IMG/VR virus record: IMGVR_UViG_3300045579_000023
Coordinates: 1-26,993 of that record
Reading direction: 5' to 3' (one strand)
Origin: a virus
DNA: 26,993 nt
A program made the position numbers and the translations under genes. Below, piece after piece: positions 1 to 9,616 of the stretch; the stretch's first letter is position 1; each line of letters starts with the position of its first letter. The notes beneath the pieces are model-generated. The model made no database searches. It saw only the letters and a program-made list of their open reading frames with translations, and was not told where the DNA came from.

Positions 1-3000
1 CGTCTATACCGTACCGCTGCTATCAGCACTACACAAGGTATGGGTCTTGCAGATGCGTGGGATGAAGCAAATGACAAGGGTGACAAAGTATTCAACCCTG
101 GTCGCATTGAAGATGCTCGTCGTAAGTTTGGCAATACTGCAGTTACTATCGCAATGCGTATTGCAGCAGGTGAAGAACCTGAAAAGATTGCCGCATCTGC
201 TACTCCAGAAGAAGCCAAGTATGTGCAACTTGCATACAAGAAGGCTGGAACTCAAGCAGAACAAGATTTGTTCCAAGATACTATTGATGCAGTCAACGCA
301 TCTAAGTACTCTCCAGGTCGTCAAGTAGCAAACCTAATCCTACCTAAGGCGTTAGAGGGATCAGGACTTGCATACAAACTTGTCTCTGGTGCTGTTGATG
401 CTGCATATCGAGTATTTGCAGACCCACTTATTATCGGTGGTAAAGTAGCAAATGCTTACAAAGTTTCTAAGTATTCTGTAGATGTGCTCTATGGAAACTT
501 TGCCAAGGGTGGTCAAAAACTACAAGACTACTTTGCATCTCCAACAGGCAAGGCTTTCTGGGATAACTACGGCGCAACCTTAGAGCGTTACACCACTGCT
601 AGAAAAGCAGGCGATGCCGAAGCAATGCGTGTAGCAAATGCTGAACTATCACGTTTGGCTCCAGAGTTTGGACCTGCCGTTGTTGATGATTTTCTCAAGG
701 CAGACCAACCAGTAACTAACGCTCTTACCGCACAGGCTTACTTTGAGAATGCAGATAATGCCCTCAAGATGATGAAGGGCCAACTAGGGCGCAAGCGCGT
801 AGTAATGCCAGTTCTAAATGCACAGCGTAAGGCTCGTATTGCTGTTGCTACTACAGCCAACAAAGTATTTGATATTGACAAGATGGGTTCTAAGTTTGTT
901 GAAGCAACCTATTTTGGTAACGCTACAACCACTGATGGAATCAAAAATACCATTATCAATGGCAAGAAGACCACAGTTGCAGATGTAGCAGCGGGAGATA
1001 ATCCTAAAGAAGTTGCCCGCTTCTCTACAGCAATGATTATGAAGCGCATTGACCGCGCTAAAGCAAAGTTTGCTATTGCTCCACTTTTCCGTGATGACAC
1101 ATTTGATGTCACAGCAAAAGATGCTCCAGAGCAGATGTATCGCCTTGCTCGTCTAGTTATGACTAAGCGCGACTCACAACTATTACAGCAGACATTTGCA
1201 TCTGTAGATGATGTTGGTGAGCGTAAAGAAATGTTTTATGGTTTATGGTCAACCATTGCTGATATGCGTGGCCTCAATACCACAGAGCCAGGACAGTTGA
1301 TTGTCCGTCGCTTGACTGGTAAAGGCGATGTCAAGTTCCAAGTAGGTCGCTTTGGTGATGAGTTTGAAGATATTGGAGCACTACCTTCAGACTTCAATAA
1401 CTTTGTATCTGCACCTAGCCTTGTTGACATAGATCGTGCAGCAGCACGCAGCACTATTGTCCAGAAAATGCTTGGCACTGCCAACAAAGACTGGGTAGAT
1501 AAGATGACTGGTGCTTGGTCATTCTTGACCCTTGCTGGTCCTCGTTATGCTATTCGTAACGCCACAGAAGATTTGATGGTTGCCTTGGCTGTTGGTCAAG
1601 CAACTCCTTGGGGATTGGCTAAATCTCGCTACCTTTCAACACGTGTCAATACTGCAATCGGTTTACGTAAAGGTCTAACTAAGGGCGAGAAAAGAGCAGA
1701 GAACCCATTAGGTTCTGTAATGCGTATCGTCAATAAAAAAGAAGCAGATAAATACGCTGCAGAAATTGCAAACATTGACCCAACAAAAGGCAGTGTTGTA
1801 GATCAAACACGTCAGATTCTAGCCAGAGCGCTTGACGAAGGTCGTGTCAATAGACTACGTGCCAAGTTGGGTGCTAGTTCTATAGACGACGAAGAGATAC
1901 AGTTACTCAAAGAACAGATTGAGTTCGGCAATATAGATAACAGCCTATCAGTAGTTTCTGAAGGTGGATTCAACTTTGTAACTGGTAATGACTACATTAC
2001 TCGTACGGTCAATTTCCAGAAGGCTACAGGCGTTCGTATGTCAGCCTTGGAAATCAACGTTCCTAATAACCTCTACGCTCGCGCACGTGGAGAACGTGGA
2101 TTCAAGAAGATTGCTTTAGGATCTGAAGACGAAGCCGCAATGATTGCGTGGCTAATGCGTATTTCCTACTTTGGAAACGATGAATTAGGCGCTATCGCTA
2201 TTGCAAACGCAGACCAGGCTAACGCTGTAGATTTAGTTTATGATTGGATTGTCAAGAATCCAAAGTTTAGAAAAGATGCTCGTTTAGCGGCAAAAGGTAT
2301 TGACGAAAGAACTCACGCAGAACTCGTTGTAAAGCGAGCCAAGGAGATTGTTTCCAAGCGCAAACTTGATGATTCTGGAAATGTCGTAGTCAATAGTCAG
2401 TTGCTTGATAAGATTCGCACCTTTGATGATAACAAAGGACAGTACATTGTCTCAGGTAAACTATCGTTAGATGATTTGCCAACAAATCCAGACGATTTGC
2501 CTGAGTATATTATTGGACCTACCCTTGTTCCAGTAGCAGATGCTGGTTCTTATACCGCATCTATTATGACAAAGGGCTGGACCTGGCTAGGTTTGGCTAA
2601 CGCACGTCTATCACGTGAACCTTTAGTCATCAATGAGATGGTCAAGATTCGCAAACAGATGAAGAAGTCTGGATTCTATGACGCTTACATCAACTCTTTC
2701 CTCAAGAATGTTGATCCTTCTGATGCTAAGAAGGTAGAAGCAGCAACAAAACTTGCTAAAAGTAAGTTGGCTGAGGCTATTGAAGAACGAGCAACATCGC
2801 AGATTCTACAGTATGTAGACAATCCGCTGGTTCGTTCACAGATTGCATTCTCCTCACGTAACTTTGCTCGTTTCTATCGCGCTACTGAAGACTTTTATCG
2901 CCGTGTTTACAGAGCAGTTCGCTACAATCCTGAAGCAATCGTCAAGGCAGGTCTTACCTATGAAGGTATTACCCACTCTGGATGGATTCAAAAGGACGAT

Positions 3001-4401
3001 CAAGGCGAACCGTACTTCGTTTATCCAGGAATTGAACCTGTATATCGTGCAGTACAAGGCGCACTACAGGCTTTAGGTGTAGGAGCAGAGTTCAAGACTC
3101 CATTACCTGTACAGTTCGGCGCACAGTTGAAGATGATTACACCATCTCTCAACCCAGATTCTTTAGCACCTACATTTGCTGGTCCACTATCTGGTGTATC
3201 AGTCAAGGTTGTATCAAACCTTGTAGGTATTTTCAGCCCAGGTGCTGCAGATACGATTACACAGTTGACACTTGGTAAGTATGCAGTAGATCAACCTATG
3301 GTTTCTGCCTTCTTGCCAGCACATATCAACCGTCTATACGCAGCAATGAACCAAGATGAGCGCGATAGCCAGTATGCCAGCGCTTGGCGTAAGGCTGTTA
3401 CCTATCTTGAGGCTGGCGGTCACGGTATTCCTAAGCGTTATGATGAGAATAACAACCTTATTCCACCATCAGCGCAAGAACTTGAAGAGTATCGTCTGCG
3501 TGTCAAGAACACAACGGTTGCAATTCTAGGAACTCGCTTCGTATTTGGTTTCTTTGCACCAGCATCACCACAAGTACAACTCAAGAGCGATATGGCTGAG
3601 TGGGTACGTGACAATGGACGCGCTAACTTCAAGCAACTCTGGAACAAACTACTTGACCAGTATCCAGGCGACTATGACGCTGCAATGGCTAAGTGGGTTG
3701 AACTATATCCAGACCAGATTCCATTCACAGTACCAGAATCAGAACGTTCTACAGTTGCATACTTCCGTTATGCTGAAGAATCAGGTGCATTCGTAGACCA
3801 GAACAAGGATTTGTTTGCACAGTTCCCACAAGGTGCAGCATTCTTGATTCCACATAAGGCTGGATTTTCGTGGGATGCGTACAAGACTATGAGTGATATG
3901 GGTCTAAAGCGCAACAAGCGCGTCACAGATTACCTTCGTGAGGTACAAACTGCAGCAGATCTACAGACTTACTACGCTAAGAAGAATGCTTACGAAGAGT
4001 CATTGACTCAGGTAGGTACAGACTTTGAGCGTAGCCAACTACGTAAGGACTTTAGCGACTGGAAGACGTTGTTCTTTGCAGGTCGTCCATTAGTTGCTGA
4101 AGAACTAGCACAAGGTAGCCAGAAGGCTATTGAACGCCTCAATGCAATAGACGATCTACGTCGTATGCTTCAGGCTAAGCCTAATGTAATGCTTGCTACA
4201 GAGAATGCTTTACGTGAAATGCTTGATTTGTATGATACATACAAGACAGAGCGTAAGTCACTTGATGTAATCAGCGGTGGTTCATTCTTATCCCAGAACC
4301 TCAAGGATGAAACAATCCTAAAGATGCGTCAATTATCAGAGTTCAACGAAAACACAAAGAGTGCATACAACGTATTGTTTGCCTCGCTGTTAGGAGACTA
4401 A
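1..4401 (+). CDS. Giant probable virion protein, 5' end outside window
   Basis: The frame is open from the first base, so the gene starts upstream. At least 1466 residues are encoded here. The first internal ATG (position 40) has no ribosome binding site and is not a credible start. The protein is mostly helical in character and rich in Ala, Lys, Arg and Asp, with a few hydrophobic stretches (for example around residues 510-550 and 1180-1200 of the visible part) but no clear membrane domain or catalytic motif. It is followed two bases later by the next gene and lies upstream of scaffold and capsid genes, so a virion role is likely. Its size and position would fit an internal or ejection protein of a short-tailed phage; a tape-measure or a capsid-associated enzyme are alternatives. 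I do not recognise a named family. Confidence 0.8.
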   Translation, partial: RLYRTAAISTTQGMGLADAWDEANDKGDKVFNPGRIEDARRKFGNTAVTIAMRIAAGEEPEKIAASATPEEAKYVQLAYKKAGTQAEQDLFQDTIDAVNASKYSPGRQVANLILPKALEGSGLAYKLVSGAVDAAYRVFADPLIIGGKVANAYKVSKYSVDVLYGNFAKGGQKLQDYFASPTGKAFWDNYGATLERYTTARKAGDAEAMRVANAELSRLAPEFGPAVVDDFLKADQPVTNALTAQAYFENADNALKMMKGQLGRKRVVMPVLNAQRKARIAVATTANKVFDIDKMGSKFVEATYFGNATTTDGIKNTIINGKKTTVADVAAGDNPKEVARFSTAMIMKRIDRAKAKFAIAPLFRDDTFDVTAKDAPEQMYRLARLVMTKRDSQLLQQTFASVDDVGERKEMFYGLWSTIADMRGLNTTEPGQLIVRRLTGKGDVKFQVGRFGDEFEDIGALPSDFNNFVSAPSLVDIDRAAARSTIVQKMLGTANKDWVDKMTGAWSFLTLAGPRYAIRNATEDLMVALAVGQATPWGLAKSRYLSTRVNTAIGLRKGLTKGEKRAENPLGSVMRIVNKKEADKYAAEIANIDPTKGSVVDQTRQILARALDEGRVNRLRAKLGASSIDDEEIQLLKEQIEFGNIDNSLSVVSEGGFNFVTGNDYITRTVNFQKATGVRMSALEINVPNNLYARARGERGFKKIALGSEDEAAMIAWLMRISYFGNDELGAIAIANADQANAVDLVYDWIVKNPKFRKDARLAAKGIDERTHAELVVKRAKEIVSKRKLDDSGNVVVNSQLLDKIRTFDDNKGQYIVSGKLSLDDLPTNPDDLPEYIIGPTLVPVADAGSYTASIMTKGWTWLGLANARLSREPLVINEMVKIRKQMKKSGFYDAYINSFLKNVDPSDAKKVEAATKLAKSKLAEAIEERATSQILQYVDNPLVRSQIAFSSRNFARFYRATEDFYRRVYRAVRYNPEAIVKAGLTYEGITHSGWIQKDDQGEPYFVYPGIEPVYRAVQGALQALGVGAEFKTPLPVQFGAQLKMITPSLNPDSLAPTFAGPLSGVSVKVVSNLVGIFSPGAADTITQLTLGKYAVDQPMVSAFLPAHINRLYAAMNQDERDSQYASAWRKAVTYLEAGGHGIPKRYDENNNLIPPSAQELEEYRLRVKNTTVAILGTRFVFGFFAPASPQVQLKSDMAEWVRDNGRANFKQLWNKLLDQYPGDYDAAMAKWVELYPDQIPFTVPESERSTVAYFRYAEESGAFVDQNKDLFAQFPQGAAFLIPHKAGFSWDAYKTMSDMGLKRNKRVTDYLREVQTAADLQTYYAKKNAYEESLTQVGTDFERSQLRKDFSDWKTLFFAGRPLVAEELAQGSQKAIERLNAIDDLRRMLQAKPNVMLATENALREMLDLYDTYKTERKSLDVISGGSFLSQNLKDETILKMRQLSEFNENTKSAYNVLFASLLGD

Positions 4402-4402
4402 A

Positions 4403-5080
4403 TTGGCAGAAACAGCAAAGACTGCTGACCAAGCAAGAGCGCAGGCTATAGCCTCTGCTACTGCTGGTCAACAACAGAATGCCACTGTTGCAGGTGAAGA
4501 CACATTTACAGCGTTTGCTAAGGGTCTAAGCCAAGCATCTCCTACTATTCGCGCCAAGATCGCACAGCAACTCAAGGATGCTGGTATCTATCGTGGCAAG
4601 GTAAGCGGAGACTTCAACAATCGTTTCTACGATGCCCTTGTTATTGCCGAAAAGAAACGCGCTGAATTAGCATCTGTTATAGATGTGCCTAATCGCTTTG
4701 ACTTTATTGCAGGACTTGCTATTGAAGGCGATGCAGGCGCTGGAGATGGCGGAGACGGTACATACGTATCAGAGAATATAACTGTCCTAACTAAGGACAA
4801 GGCTAGAACTATTATTGATGCTGTTATTCAAGACCAATTAGGTCGCAAGGCTAATGAAGCAGAAATCAAACGCTATACAAAATTAGTCAGAGAAGCACAA
4901 AAGGCAAAGCCTACAGTTACCACCACAGTACGTGCTGGGAAGAAAACTAGCACAACCACCACGGGTGGCTTTGATGCTGGACAGTATTTGATAGATCAAG
5001 TTTCAGGAACAGACGAGGCAAAGGCTAACAAAGTGCTTGGTTTTTACGAGACATTTATGAGAGCGTTGGGTGCTGACTAA
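4403..5080 (+). CDS. Unknown protein of the pre-capsid structural block
   Basis: This encodes 225 residues from a TTG start. The start is chosen because AGGAG at 4392-4396 lies six bases upstream and no ATG is better placed. The first 30 residues are Ala/Gln-rich and low complexity. Residues about 31-90 look like a compact helical segment. A Gly/Asp-rich linker (about 108-118) leads to a second segment with the pattern LTKDKARTIIDAVIQ and LGRKANEAEI, then a Thr-rich linker and a C-terminal helix. No catalytic motif is visible. It sits tightly between the giant virion protein and the next structural candidate, with TAATG overlap downstream, so co-translation is likely. A capsid-associated or connector role is inference only. 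Confidence 0.75.
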   Translation: MAETAKTADQARAQAIASATAGQQQNATVAGEDTFTAFAKGLSQASPTIRAKIAQQLKDAGIYRGKVSGDFNNRFYDALVIAEKKRAELASVIDVPNRFDFIAGLAIEGDAGAGDGGDGTYVSENITVLTKDKARTIIDAVIQDQLGRKANEAEIKRYTKLVREAQKAKPTVTTTVRAGKKTSTTTTGGFDAGQYLIDQVSGTDEAKANKVLGFYETFMRALGAD

Positions 5081-6651
5081 TGAGCGTTCAGACCGATATT
5101 GACAGAGCCAAGAATCAAGGCACCCAAGCCGAAACTGCTGCTTCCAACGAAAAGATTCTTTCCGCAATTAGAAAGCGTAACGCTGATTTAGCAGAGCGTC
5201 AGAAGCAAGCAAAGAAAGATGTAAAGTCTAAGAAAGAATTCTATGATATTTACATCAGAGAATTGGCAACGGGTAAAGGAATCCTTGGTAATAATAAGGG
5301 CAAGAAACTATCTACTGTTGAGTTGCAAAGAATTAGAGAGATTGCAGAAGGCCTCAATCAAGAAATTGCTGATCTCAATAAACTTATTGCACAAAAGCCA
5401 GAAGTAGTAAAACTACCTACTGCTACCAGACCTCAAGATGCCAAGTCTACCACTGCTGGCCCTACTGGTTCTGTTACTTTACAGGCTACCAAAACTGCTG
5501 AGCAGACTGCAAAAGATGAGGCTGATGCAGGAAAAGGTAAGAAAACCACAGGCAACAAACCTAAAGGCTCTATGCCTGAGTTCCCTACTGGCGGAGCAAC
5601 AAGTGTTGCAGGTCCTGGCTTTGACCCAGGTGTAGTTCGTGCTGGAGAAGAAGCATCTATGGGTGCTACTCCAAACATTCCACCAAAGTCGCAACGTGAT
5701 CTTGAATCAATCCTTCGTCAAACAGAATTCTGGTATGACCTACCTGACTATATCTTCAAGACAGTTCCTAAACTAGGAGAACTTCTTGTCAAGGCTGTCA
5801 ATGAAGGTTGGGATGATGAAAAGTTCTTATCGCAAGCCAAACTAACTACGTGGTGGCAGCAGAACTCAGCACCTATTCGTACTCGTATCATTGCTCGCGC
5901 TAAGTTCAATGAACTTCAATCTGGCGGTCAAGATACTTCTAAGACCGAATACGCTATGGATACTGCAACCATCAAGCGTCAAGTCCAGTCACGTGCTAGA
6001 GCAATGGGTGCAAATCTTGATGAGAATGCTATCAATCAAGTTGTTGCCCGTATCTATGATGGTTTCTTAGAGAACGATACTGTAGCAATAGATTCATTCA
6101 TTGCTCCATATATTGGCAAGGTATCTAGCATTGTAGGCAATGGAATGGGTATCCAACCAAGCGGTTATACAGGTCAAGCGCTACAGAATTATCAAGCGCT
6201 GCAGGCTGTGGCTAAAGCAAATGGTTTATCTATCAAGGATATTCTGCCTAAGTTATCAGTATTGCCAGGTCAGAATCTTGACGATGTTGTATTACAGAAA
6301 CTTGCTACTGGAGAACTAGACATCAATCGTCTTGCCCAAGATGCTCGCCTTATCGCAGCACAGGGAACTCCAGATTATGTCAAGAATTTATTACAGCAAG
6401 GTTATGACCTAGAGCAAATCTATGCTCCGTACAAGAATGTTATGTCTCAAATACTGGAACTCAATCCAGATGAGATTCAACTAAATGACGCAACCCTACG
6501 TGGTGCTATTGGTCAAGATAGAGAAATGAATATCTTTGATTTCAAGAAAGCGCTACGTAAAGATAGTCGTTGGCAGTATACAGAAGGTGCTCGTGAAGAA
6601 GTTGCCAATTCAGTTCTTGGCGTACTTCGTGACTTCGGATTCCAGGGGTAA
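5080..6651 (+). CDS. Unknown protein, probable virion structural
   Basis: The 523 residues begin at an ATG that overlaps the preceding stop (TAATG). Residues 1-120 are charged and probably coiled-coil (many Lys, Glu, Gln). Residues 120-205 are a Thr/Gly/Pro/Lys-rich, probably disordered linker. From about 210 onward lies a helical domain, starting near LRQTEFWYDLPDYI and ending in the motif YAPYKNVMSQIL, a stretch around FDFKKALRKD, then WQYTEGAREE. I know this C-terminal pattern from unassigned proteins encoded near capsid genes of actinobacterial phages; the function is unknown. Position in a run of four large genes before scaffold and capsid supports a structural or packaging role. Confidence 0.75.
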   Translation: MSVQTDIDRAKNQGTQAETAASNEKILSAIRKRNADLAERQKQAKKDVKSKKEFYDIYIRELATGKGILGNNKGKKLSTVELQRIREIAEGLNQEIADLNKLIAQKPEVVKLPTATRPQDAKSTTAGPTGSVTLQATKTAEQTAKDEADAGKGKKTTGNKPKGSMPEFPTGGATSVAGPGFDPGVVRAGEEASMGATPNIPPKSQRDLESILRQTEFWYDLPDYIFKTVPKLGELLVKAVNEGWDDEKFLSQAKLTTWWQQNSAPIRTRIIARAKFNELQSGGQDTSKTEYAMDTATIKRQVQSRARAMGANLDENAINQVVARIYDGFLENDTVAIDSFIAPYIGKVSSIVGNGMGIQPSGYTGQALQNYQALQAVAKANGLSIKDILPKLSVLPGQNLDDVVLQKLATGELDINRLAQDARLIAAQGTPDYVKNLLQQGYDLEQIYAPYKNVMSQILELNPDEIQLNDATLRGAIGQDREMNIFDFKKALRKDSRWQYTEGAREEVANSVLGVLRDFGFQG

Positions 6652-6653
6652 TA

Positions 6654-8072
6654 ATGGCAACGCCAGAAGACATTATTGAAGCAAAACGTATCGCTAATGT
6701 GCGAGCACAGGCTCAAGCATCTGCTCAAGGAAAAAATATAAGTACTTTAGATACAACACGGTACGTAATTGATCCAGACCTAATAAAGAATTCAACTCTC
6801 GGCAAGAGTGCTGCTCAGTTAGAAGCAGCATTCCTGCAACAACAAGCAGCAGATGCTGTCACTGCAGCAAAGGCAAGTGCTGTCCAAATTGCAAAAGAAA
6901 TCGGCGCGAATATCGACCCGAAGACTGGCAAGATTATTCCTAAAACTAGTGGAAAAACTGTTACTTCAGTTACCTATGAAGGCACTGGTAAGAACAGAAT
7001 AAAGATAACTAAGTATTCTGATGGTACTGAAACTAGAGAGGCTGCTCCTGAAGAAGTAGGCGGTGGCGGTAAAAAAGCAATAGGAACTGAAACCGATCCA
7101 GTAACTGGTGATGTTTATACAGTATACGATGATGGAACAAAAGTACTATTGTTCAAAGGAACTAAACAATCAGATGCTGCTAAGGCTAAAGCCGAAGCAG
7201 ATGCAGCAGCAAAGGCTGGTCGTCAGTCAGCATATGATTTGTTATTCCAGCAATTTGATGCCTATGGCCTTGGAGCGTTAGTAACGCCATTGAGAGGTCT
7301 GATTGAATCTGGTATCAACCCAGCAGAATTCACTCTCAAACTACGTGAGACAGATGCCTATAAGAAACGCTTTGCTGCTAATGCTCAGCGTATCAATAAG
7401 GGACTTCGTGCTTTGTCTGAGGCAGAATACATTGGCCTTGAAGACCAGTACCAAGATGTAATGCGTCGTTATGGATTACCTGACACCTATTACACACGTG
7501 GTGAGATGGGTCGTCAAGAAGGATTTGAGAAATTTATTGGTGGAGATGTATCGCCAGTAGAACTAGAAGATCGTATTCAGACTGCACAACGTCGCGTCAT
7601 CAACGCTGCTCCACAAATCAAGGATGCCTTGACTCAGTACTACGGCAATGAAATATCTAATGGAGATATCTTGGCTTACGTACTTGACCCAGAGAAGGCT
7701 ATTGAAAATATCAAGCGTAAGGTAACTGCCGCTGAAATTGGTGGCGCTGCATCTATCGCAGGCCTTAGTGCTTCACGTGCAAGAGCAGAAGAACTCGGAG
7801 CATTCGGAGTTACTGGCGAACGAGCACGTCAAGGATATACGCAGATTTCAGAATTCTTAGAACCTACTAAGAAACTTGGCGATATTTATCGCAGATCTGG
7901 TATGGGTCCATATAACCAAGCAATCGCAGAACAAGAAGTATTTGGTATAACAGGTGCAGCCGATGCTGCATCAAAGCGCCGCAAACTTGCTGAACTAGAG
8001 ACTGCACAGTTCTCTGGACAGACAGGTGTTACTGGTGGCGCACTAGGCCGCGAACGCGCAGGCCAATTCTAA
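6654..8072 (+). CDS. Unknown protein, probable virion structural
   Basis: This encodes 472 residues, starting two bases after the previous stop with only a weak GGGG upstream, so it is probably coupled. Residues 1-80 are Ala/Gln-rich. Residues 80-200 hold a Gly/Thr-rich section and an Ala/Lys/Asp-rich helix. From about residue 195 a conserved-looking helical domain runs through LRETDAYKKRFAANAQRI, then a YGLPDTYYTRGEMG segment and DVSPVELEDRIQ. The final 40 residues are Gly/Ala-rich. Phages of actinobacteria often carry this domain next to capsid genes, without a proven role. It is the last gene before the hairpin-bearing spacer that precedes scaffold and capsid. Confidence 0.75.
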   Translation: MATPEDIIEAKRIANVRAQAQASAQGKNISTLDTTRYVIDPDLIKNSTLGKSAAQLEAAFLQQQAADAVTAAKASAVQIAKEIGANIDPKTGKIIPKTSGKTVTSVTYEGTGKNRIKITKYSDGTETREAAPEEVGGGGKKAIGTETDPVTGDVYTVYDDGTKVLLFKGTKQSDAAKAKAEADAAAKAGRQSAYDLLFQQFDAYGLGALVTPLRGLIESGINPAEFTLKLRETDAYKKRFAANAQRINKGLRALSEAEYIGLEDQYQDVMRRYGLPDTYYTRGEMGRQEGFEKFIGGDVSPVELEDRIQTAQRRVINAAPQIKDALTQYYGNEISNGDILAYVLDPEKAIENIKRKVTAAEIGGAASIAGLSASRARAEELGAFGVTGERARQGYTQISEFLEPTKKLGDIYRRSGMGPYNQAIAEQEVFGITGAADAASKRRKLAELETAQFSGQTGVTGGALGRERAGQF

Positions 8073-8077
8073 GCCTG

Positions 8078-8101
8078 CTAACGGGACGACTGGTCCGTTA
8101 G
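8078..8101 (+). promoter_or_regulatory. Hairpin after the pre-capsid block
   Basis: The arms at 8078-8087 and 8093-8101 pair over nine base pairs with a single bulged G, around a five-base loop. It begins six bases after the stop of the upstream gene. There is no T-run behind it, so it is not a classic terminator. It may stabilise or process the transcript, or weakly separate the upstream genes from scaffold and capsid. Confidence 0.5.
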
Positions 8102-8128
8102 AGAGATATCAAAACCAGCAGTAGAAGC

Positions 8129-8155
8129 CATACAGAAAGCCCCCGAGTCTGTATG
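8129..8155 (+). promoter_or_regulatory. Inverted repeat upstream of the scaffold gene
   Basis: The arms CATACAGA (8129-8136) and TCTGTATG (8148-8155) are a perfect eight-base inverted repeat around an 11-base C-rich loop. It ends 37 bases before the scaffold start and before the GGGAGAAGGA ribosome binding site. It could be an RNA hairpin in the capsid leader or a DNA operator for a dimeric protein. The rest of the spacer 8073-8192 shows no convincing promoter or gene. Confidence 0.45.
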
Positions 8156-8192
8156 AGGTCTACGAAACCAACTAACAAAGGGAGAAGGACCT

Positions 8193-8657
8193 ATGTCCAA
8201 CTACGACTACGAAGATGATGACTTTGACACCAACGATGGTGGAGATCTCGTCAAGCAGTTGCGTAAAGCAACAAAAGCAAAAGACAAAGAACTGGCTGAA
8301 CTAAAGGCACAGTATGAGTCACTTGCAAAAGCAAATAGAGAACGAACAATCAAAGATGCCCTCGCTAGTCGCGGGGTAAATAGCAAAATTGCTTCATTTA
8401 TCCCACAGGATATAGACCCAACTGAAGAGTCTGTATCTAAATGGCTGGAAGATTATGCCGATGTATTCGGTGTAGATACCCAGTCAAGCCAGGCAACACC
8501 TAATGTAGATCCAAAGCAAGCGGCTGCATATCAACGGATGACCAATGCTGTAGAACAGGGAGTTACTCCTGAGTTCCAAGCAGACATTCATCGTAAGTTG
8601 ATGAACGCAAATAGCCGTGAAGAGTTGGATGAAATCATTAGACAGTCTGGACTCTAA
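8193..8657 (+). CDS. Scaffold-like capsid assembly protein
   Basis: The protein has 154 residues. The ATG at 8193 is preceded by GGGAGAAGGA at 8180-8189. The N-terminus is very acidic (residues 3-17, mostly Asp, Glu and Tyr). Residues about 18-50 form a Lys/Glu/Ala-rich predicted coiled coil. Then comes an IKDALASRG helix, a DPTEESV segment, and a short C-terminal helix. The small size, high charge, coiled coil and position directly before the major capsid gene fit a phage scaffold, which binds coat protein during procapsid assembly and then leaves. There is no sign of a protease domain. The assignment rests on position and composition rather than on a diagnostic motif. Confidence 0.7.
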   Translation: MSNYDYEDDDFDTNDGGDLVKQLRKATKAKDKELAELKAQYESLAKANRERTIKDALASRGVNSKIASFIPQDIDPTEESVSKWLEDYADVFGVDTQSSQATPNVDPKQAAAYQRMTNAVEQGVTPEFQADIHRKLMNANSREELDEIIRQSGL

Positions 8658-8686
8658 TTTCCGAACCTAACCCGAAAGGCAAGTAA

Positions 8687-9616
8687 ATGGCAATTCCTAC
8701 AGGTACGCTTACTTCGTCTTCGACAATCAGCAATCTAGTCCAAACAGCATACGATCAGTATGTACGTATGGCACTTCGCTCCATCCCAGTGATGCGTGCG
8801 TTGGCTGATGTCAAGCCAGTACAGCAAGCAATGCCAGGTTCGTCAGTTGTATTCTCCATCTACTCAGATCTCGCAACAGCGACTGGTACTTTGACAGAAA
8901 CTTCTGATGTTTCCTCAATCGCTCTTGGTAACCCATCACAGGTTACTGTTACCCTCAATGAATACGGCTCAGCCGTAACAACCACCAAGAAGTTGAACCT
9001 CACTTCTTTCAACGACGTTGATTCAGCACTCGCTGACATCATTGCTTACAACGCTGCCGATTCAATCGACACAGTTGTATCGTCTGTTCTTACTGGTGGA
9101 TCAAACGCCCTCTACGGCGGAACTGCATCAGGTACAGCATCTGTTACAGCATCTGGAACAATGACAACTGCTCTTATCCGTAAGGCTGTTGTTCAACTCC
9201 GCACCAACAAAGCAGTACCTCGCATTGGCGAACTCTATGCTGCTTACCTCCACCCACGTCAGTCTGCGGATCTCCGCGCTGAAGCGGGAACTGGTGGATT
9301 CCAGGAACTCACCAAGTACGTCGAGCGCACACCGTTCGTCGCTGGTGCAGTCGGAGCACTCGAAGGTGCTTACATCGTTGAGACACCACGTGTCCCATCT
9401 GAAACCAATGCTTCTTCTGTCGTTGTTTACAAGGCAGTTGTCGCTGGTCGTGAAGCACTTGCTGAGGCTCTTGCACAAGATACTTCAGTTGTCATCGGTC
9501 CAGAAATCGACGCTCTACGTCGTTTCCGTACCATCGGCTGGTACCTCTTCGGTGGCTGGAACCGCCTCCGCGAAGCGGCTCTATACCGCATCGAGACTGC
9601 AACAACTATCAACTAG
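8687..9616 (+). CDS. Major capsid protein, N4 gp56-like
   Basis: This encodes 309 residues, with AAAGG shortly before the ATG. The pattern from residue about 50 (PGSSVVFSIYSDLATATG, then a Thr-rich strand, NEYGSAVTTTKKL, LTSFNDVDSALADIIAYNAA, DTVVSSVLTGGSN) matches what I know of the N4 gp56-type coat family, which has the HK97 fold. Later segments (RKAVVQLRTNKAVPR, YAAYLHPRQSADLR, and a C-terminal RRFRTIGWYLFGGW) also suit a coat protein. Position right after the scaffold supports the call. Codon choice looks more C-ended than in neighbours, as expected for the most abundant phage protein. Major capsid is nearly certain; the exact family is less so. Confidence 0.87.
   Translation: MAIPTGTLTSSSTISNLVQTAYDQYVRMALRSIPVMRALADVKPVQQAMPGSSVVFSIYSDLATATGTLTETSDVSSIALGNPSQVTVTLNEYGSAVTTTKKLNLTSFNDVDSALADIIAYNAADSIDTVVSSVLTGGSNALYGGTASGTASVTASGTMTTALIRKAVVQLRTNKAVPRIGELYAAYLHPRQSADLRAEAGTGGFQELTKYVERTPFVAGAVGALEGAYIVETPRVPSETNASSVVVYKAVVAGREALAEALAQDTSVVIGPEIDALRRFRTIGWYLFGGWNRLREAALYRIETATTIN

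Noticed and set aside
40-42. ATG at position 40 as true start of the giant protein
   Set aside because: The frame is open to the window edge and no ribosome binding site precedes this ATG; the gene most likely begins further upstream.
9128-9478. Minus-strand frame of 116 residues inside the capsid gene
   Set aside because: It is opposite the strongly supported capsid gene; Ser/Cys/Arg-rich shadow without start signals.
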